Assembly (NCBI GenBank): GCA_900549885.1
Contig: URQA01000114.1
Location: 1 to 7,944, forward strand
Origin: an uncultured Eubacteriales bacterium
Lineage (GTDB): Bacteria > Bacillota > Clostridia > Oscillospirales > Oscillospiraceae
Reading direction: 5' to 3'
Length of the DNA stretch: 7,944 nucleotides
Part shown: piece by piece, positions 5,213-7,944 of the stretch
Numbering within the stretch: position 1 is the stretch's first letter
Layout: each line of letters starts with the position of its first letter
Translations under genes and position numbers: made by a program
The notes under the pieces: generated by a model
What the model saw: the letters and a program-made list of their open reading frames with translations, nothing else
What the model was told of the DNA's origin: nothing
Databases searched by the model: none

Positions 5213-6607
5213 TTGTAAGACCTCCTCCGGTATATCTGGACTTTCGTGGCCGCGGGCTTGGGCCAGTTTTATAAAATAAGCTTTTATGATAGCGGCTCGG
5301 CCACGGGTGACCTCCCGCTCCGCCCGGATACGCAGGGTCACGCCGATGAGCAGGGTAGCGGGGTAGGGGATATCGTTCAAAACGGCCCGAAGGACCTCAC
5401 CCGCCAAGTCTGGGGCAGGGGCCTTGTCCCTGGAATTTTGATTTACCGTCTCACTGAGTAGCTTCCACAGCGGGATCGCATCAAACTTGTCATAGGCGGG
5501 CCGGACGATTTCCAGCCGTTCTTGGTGAGCCTGGACGTTTTGCAGGAAACCGCCGAAGGTGTTGCGCAGGAAAAACCGCACCGACAGCCGGGCGGCATTG
5601 GGGGAGAGCCCCAGGATGTAGAAGTCCATATCAGGGTCCAGACGCTGCTCCTGGTAGTCCACTTTCTCCCCCTGGCACAGTTGCTTCACCATGCCCCGCA
5701 GCTCACTTTCGTCATAGGCGGGATCTGTCTGCCCCATGGCGGCGAAGCCGAAGAGGGACTGGTAGAGGTCACCGCCGCCCTTGGCCCAGCACACTACGGT
5801 GGTATCCCCTACCCGGTAAACATGGTCCCGGTCAGCCAGAAGATGATTCAGGGCGGCAGTGTAGGCGAAAGAGGCGAACTTCCCGGTGGGGGCGTTCAGG
5901 TTCTGTTCTTTTCCGTAAGAGCAGAATGCCGGGGCGTTGAAGGACACCAGGGCCGCGCCGCTGGACTGGGCCCCGGCCACGTTTTTGATGGCGGGGTGGA
6001 CGCTCTCCACCAGGCCAAGCTCTCCCGTGACCAGGCAGATGCCCTGTGGTCCATCGCCGGCGGCGTTGTAGTAGTCCTCCCACGCCTGCCGGACGGCCGG
6101 ATCATTGTGGACGAAACCTTCCGCGGTATGAAAGATCAGGTTGCCGCCGGAGAGAATGTCGTCCAAGTGTTCCGCCAGGGCTGGGTGCTCCCGGGCGGCT
6201 TCCGGGTCCCAAGAGCGAAAGAACTTCAGCACGGCTTGGGCGGCCTTGGCGTCTACATACTCCAAGATCTGCTCGTGGAGGGCCTTGCAAGCTTCAAAGC
6301 ACTCCCGGCTCCGCTGGGGTTTGCCTTTGTTGTCAACGCTCAGAATGTAGCTGGAATTGTCACAGAGAAAGTTGGCGGCCACGCCGCTGGACCGCTTCAC
6401 AGGTGCCGGGAGAGAGAGAATTTGAGGAGCCGGCACAGTCTTTTTCCCCCGAGCCTGCTCTGTCTGGATGTCGATGACCTGTTCCAGGCCTCCATCGTCC
6501 CCAATACACAGGGCGAACGTCACCTTGACCGGGCTCCACCCCGGGGCGGCGATCTTCCCCTGACGATATAAGACCTGGTAGTACTCGGTCAGCGCCTGTA
6601 AAATCAT
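4835..6607 (-). CDS. cas8c: Cascade large subunit Cas8c (Csd1)
   Basis: Cas8c is the large subunit of I-C Cascade; it reads the PAM, helps open the target duplex and recruits Cas3. The 590 residues match the family's usual size, and the opening MILQALTEYYQVLYRQGKIA with APGWSPVKVTFAL is typical Csd1. The C-terminal helical part (from about residue 466) carries the small-subunit-like region VPYTLGRLFSVLEAIQESAN and IFPTLINLAQKHLKKL. The ATG (6607) overlaps the cas5c stop as ATGA and is preceded 5 nt upstream by GGAGGTG (6613-6619), so it can be initiated independently as well as by coupling. An internal start for Cas11c lies inside (separate entry). A 349-codon antisense frame over this gene is a GC-driven shadow. 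Confidence 0.97.
   Translation of the reverse strand: MILQALTEYYQVLYRQGKIAAPGWSPVKVTFALCIGDDGGLEQVIDIQTEQARGKKTVPAPQILSLPAPVKRSSGVAANFLCDNSSYILSVDNKGKPQRSRECFEACKALHEQILEYVDAKAAQAVLKFFRSWDPEAAREHPALAEHLDDILSGGNLIFHTAEGFVHNDPAVRQAWEDYYNAAGDGPQGICLVTGELGLVESVHPAIKNVAGAQSSGAALVSFNAPAFCSYGKEQNLNAPTGKFASFAYTAALNHLLADRDHVYRVGDTTVVCWAKGGGDLYQSLFGFAAMGQTDPAYDESELRGMVKQLCQGEKVDYQEQRLDPDMDFYILGLSPNAARLSVRFFLRNTFGGFLQNVQAHQERLEIVRPAYDKFDAIPLWKLLSETVNQNSRDKAPAPDLAGEVLRAVLNDIPYPATLLIGVTLRIRAEREVTRGRAAIIKAYFIKLAQARGHESPDIPEEVLQVSLNPDATNVPYTLGRLFSVLEAIQESANPGINSTIKDKYFNSAAATPAVIFPTLINLAQKHLKKLRSPNAGLAIFYEKQMTELCSRLGESYPTRMNLSQQGSFQLGYFCQTQARYQKKEENDHV
5220..5226 (-). promoter_or_regulatory. internal ribosome binding site for Cas11c
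   Basis: AGGAGGT on the minus strand, 7 nt upstream of the in-frame GTG at 5212 within cas8c. It is as strong as the sites in front of cas7 and cas8c themselves. Confidence 0.75.
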
Positions 6608-7269
6608 CCCCGCACCTCCCCGCTGTCCTGGGCTGGAACATCCAGCACACCGTCCACCAACTTCCCCCGGAAAAACAGGGGCCTGATATCCTCCGGGTTG
6701 GAATAGTCCATATCATAGAGCATCCAGCCCAGGTCTATGGTCCGCCCGCTCAACTCCTCCGGACAGGGGGGAAGCTGTTCGCACCATTTGAACTGGGCGG
6801 GGAACTCCCGGCAGCCAAAGCAGGGTTGGTGGTAGAACTGGCCCCGGTTGATACGCCGATTGACGATGTCCTGAAACTTGCCGGGATTGTCGCCGGGGGC
6901 GGCCTTTTCCGTCATCTCGAAATGGGCCTGGATGACATAGCGCACATCCCGCAGCAGAAGGGCGGCCCGCTGCTGGATATCATCGGAGGTGCACAGGTAC
7001 AACTCTCCCTTGCCCCGCTCCATGACGGTCCGGGCCGTCCGGGCGGAGACGGTAGACTTGACTTCGTTGCGCCGGAGATTGGTAAAGCGGATGGGGGCGC
7101 ACACATGGATGCGGTCGATGATCCATTTCATGCCTGGGTGCCAGTAGATGGCTTCGATCAGCCCCCGGGCGGCGGAGGGAGTCATCACATCGTAGCTCAC
7201 ACGCTCCACTTTCATCTCCGGCCTGGTGAACAGGGCGTAATCCCCCCAGACTTCCAGTGAGATCGACAT
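6604..7269 (-). CDS. cas5c: crRNA endoribonuclease Cas5c (Cas5d)
   Basis: In type I-C this Cas5 variant replaces Cas6: it cuts the pre-crRNA at the base of each repeat hairpin and stays bound to the 5' handle as part of Cascade. The 221-residue protein opens with LEVWGDYALFTRPEMKVERVSYDVMTPSAARGL, the Cas5 RRM strand followed by the conserved YDVMTPSAARG segment. Tyr42 (AIYWHPG) probably corresponds to the catalytic tyrosine described for Cas5d, and His116 (VIQAHFEMT) lies in the region of the other reported active-site residues; this mapping is by eye. The ATG at 7269 is preceded by AAAGGAG (7279-7285) with a 9-nt spacer. The end overlaps cas8c by 4 nt. No cas6 is seen, consistent with this role. 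Confidence 0.97.
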   Translation of the reverse strand: MSISLEVWGDYALFTRPEMKVERVSYDVMTPSAARGLIEAIYWHPGMKWIIDRIHVCAPIRFTNLRRNEVKSTVSARTARTVMERGKGELYLCTSDDIQQRAALLLRDVRYVIQAHFEMTEKAAPGDNPGKFQDIVNRRINRGQFYHQPCFGCREFPAQFKWCEQLPPCPEELSGRTIDLGWMLYDMDYSNPEDIRPLFFRGKLVDGVLDVPAQDSGEVRG

Positions 7270-7275
7270 AGGCGT

Positions 7276-7368
7276 TCACTCCTTTCTTTGATCGATTTGT
7301 TCAGGGAGGGGGAGCGGCACCACCGCTCCATAGACAGGTATGGTCTTATCGCATGGTTGAATAGGCAT
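7276..7368 (-). CDS. small ORF between cas3 and cas5c, 30 residues, unknown
   Basis: The 120-nt gap between cas3 and cas5c holds a 30-codon frame with very good initiation signals. GGAGGTGA (7375-7382), a full eight-base match to the anti-Shine-Dalgarno, sits 6 nt before its ATG (7368-7366). Its last codons AAG GAG TGA contain the cas5c ribosome site, so it ends 6 nt before the cas5c start and could couple cas3 to cas5c translation. The peptide starts MPIQPCDKTIPVYG, has a proline-rich middle (VVPLPLPEQ) and a charged end (DQRKE). It has no signal peptide or membrane segment and one Cys. I do not recognise it. It may be a true micro-protein, a translational coupler or leader peptide, or a relic. 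Confidence 0.5.
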   Translation of the reverse strand: MPIQPCDKTIPVYGAVVPLPLPEQIDQRKE

Positions 7369-7374
7369 ACAGTC

Positions 7375-7382
7375 TCACCTCC
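7375..7382 (-). promoter_or_regulatory. perfect Shine-Dalgarno in front of the small ORF
   Basis: GGAGGTGA on the minus strand, lying 7 nt after the cas3 stop codon and 6 nt before the ATG at 7368. It is the most complete ribosome binding site in the window, and it serves no annotated cas gene: cas5c is over 100 nt further on and has its own site. Confidence 0.7.
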
Positions 7383-7389
7383 CTTAAAT

Positions 7390-7944
7390 TTATACAAACA
7401 GTCCCTTCCCGCTGTCCGCCGCCAGACTTAATCCGGTGGAGTTGGAGTAAAGGGTGAGGTCGGTGAGAATGACAGACCCGTCCTCCAGCTGCTTTAGGGC
7501 TCCGGCCCGGTCCAGCGCCTCTAAGTGCTGCGGGTAGACGGATACCCCGTACTGCCCCAGTTGTCGGAACAGGGCCCGGCTGCGCTCCCCGGCCCGCAGA
7601 TGTTCTACCAGTTCTGCGCCCTCATCCCGCGGGACATAAACGGTGACCGTGGGGCTGTCGATGAGGTGGAAGCGCTCAGAGACGGTGCGGAAGGGGAACA
7701 GTTCAGAGTCCATCAGGGGCAGGATGTGTTGGGTGTCCTGGGCCGCTTTGCCTTTCAGGTCCAGCAGCATGCTGAAATAGGCGTGGACCGCCTCCCGGGA
7801 GGCAATGTCCTCATACCGCTCCAGGACAGACCTGCCCGCGCCCACCGCTGTTGCAAACAAAGACGAAATCTTGCCCTCTCCCCGGAAGATGGTGACCACG
7901 CTGTCATCCGGCGGGCGGTCCCCCTCCCGGTTGCACCGGCCAGC
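7390..7944 (-). CDS. cas3: Cas3 helicase-nuclease, C-terminal fragment (cut by window edge)
   Basis: Cas3 is the ATP-driven 3'-5' helicase and HD nuclease that Cascade recruits to unwind and degrade target DNA. The window holds only its last 184 codons; the frame stays open to 7944, so the gene continues beyond the right edge and is not shown to be broken. The visible part begins AGRCNREGDRPPDDSVVTIF, matching the end of SF2 helicase motif VI (QxxGRxxR) with both arginines present (Arg3, Arg6 of the fragment). After it comes the C-terminal accessory domain, ending ADSGKGLFV and TAA (7392-7390). An internal GTG at 7899 is not a real start. The HD domain and motifs I-V lie outside the window. 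It is the first cas gene of the operon. Confidence 0.93.
   Translation of the reverse strand, partial: AGRCNREGDRPPDDSVVTIFRGEGKISSLFATAVGAGRSVLERYEDIASREAVHAYFSMLLDLKGKAAQDTQHILPLMDSELFPFRTVSERFHLIDSPTVTVYVPRDEGAELVEHLRAGERSRALFRQLGQYGVSVYPQHLEALDRAGALKQLEDGSVILTDLTLYSNSTGLSLAADSGKGLFV

Noticed and set aside
5522..6571. 349-codon plus-strand ORF opposite cas8c
   Set aside because: It is fully antisense to a well-recognised Csd1 gene. High GC at third positions leaves the opposite strand open; the translation is low-complexity (Gly, Val, His-rich) with no recognisable domain.
7212..7397. 61-codon minus-strand ORF across the cas3-cas5c gap
   Set aside because: It overlaps the cas3 end and the cas5c start in another frame, and its start lies before the GGAGGTGA site, which fits the 7276-7368 ORF instead.

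Overview
The window holds nearly a whole type I-C (Dvulg-type) CRISPR-Cas locus on the minus strand, beside two tRNA genes and an AT-richer scrap region. The organism is probably a Gram-positive, clostridial (Firmicutes) bacterium. Supporting signs are GC-rich cas genes with strong AGGAGG/GGAGGTGA ribosome binding sites, CCA-encoding tRNA genes, and a cas set resembling those of gut Oscillospirales-like genomes. The genus cannot be fixed from the sequence alone.

Layout, left to right. 1-55: 3' part of tRNA-Leu(TAA). 65-141: complete initiator tRNA-fMet(CAT), followed by a strong bidirectional intrinsic terminator (143-181). 182-854: no intact gene; it holds a possible integrase-tail remnant (193-330), a long hairpin (387-426) and a start-less minus-strand reading frame (655-852). 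880-1782: CRISPR array of 14 identical 33-bp repeats and 13 spacers of 33-35 bp. 1783-1955: leader. 1956-7944: the cas operon, transcribed right to left as cas3 (C-terminal part only), a 30-codon small ORF, cas5c, cas8c (with an internal cas11c start), cas7, cas4, cas1, cas2.

How the parts work together. Cas1, Cas2 and Cas4 select, trim and integrate new spacers at the leader end, next to position 1782. The array transcript runs on the minus strand, the same direction as cas. Cas5c, which replaces Cas6 in type I-C, should cut each repeat at the base of its 8-bp stem. Cas7, Cas5c, Cas8c and Cas11c form the Cascade effector, which recruits the Cas3 helicase-nuclease. Genes from cas5c to cas2 are packed with 4-8 nt overlaps or a 9-nt gap, so they are translationally coupled. 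The only sizeable gap, between cas3 and cas5c, holds the small ORF.

The system is a known type. The less ordinary points are the small ORF with a perfect Shine-Dalgarno, the well-formed internal cas11c start, a consensus extended -10 promoter facing into the leader-distal end of the array, a tandem spacer duplication, and three inverted repeats in the leader.
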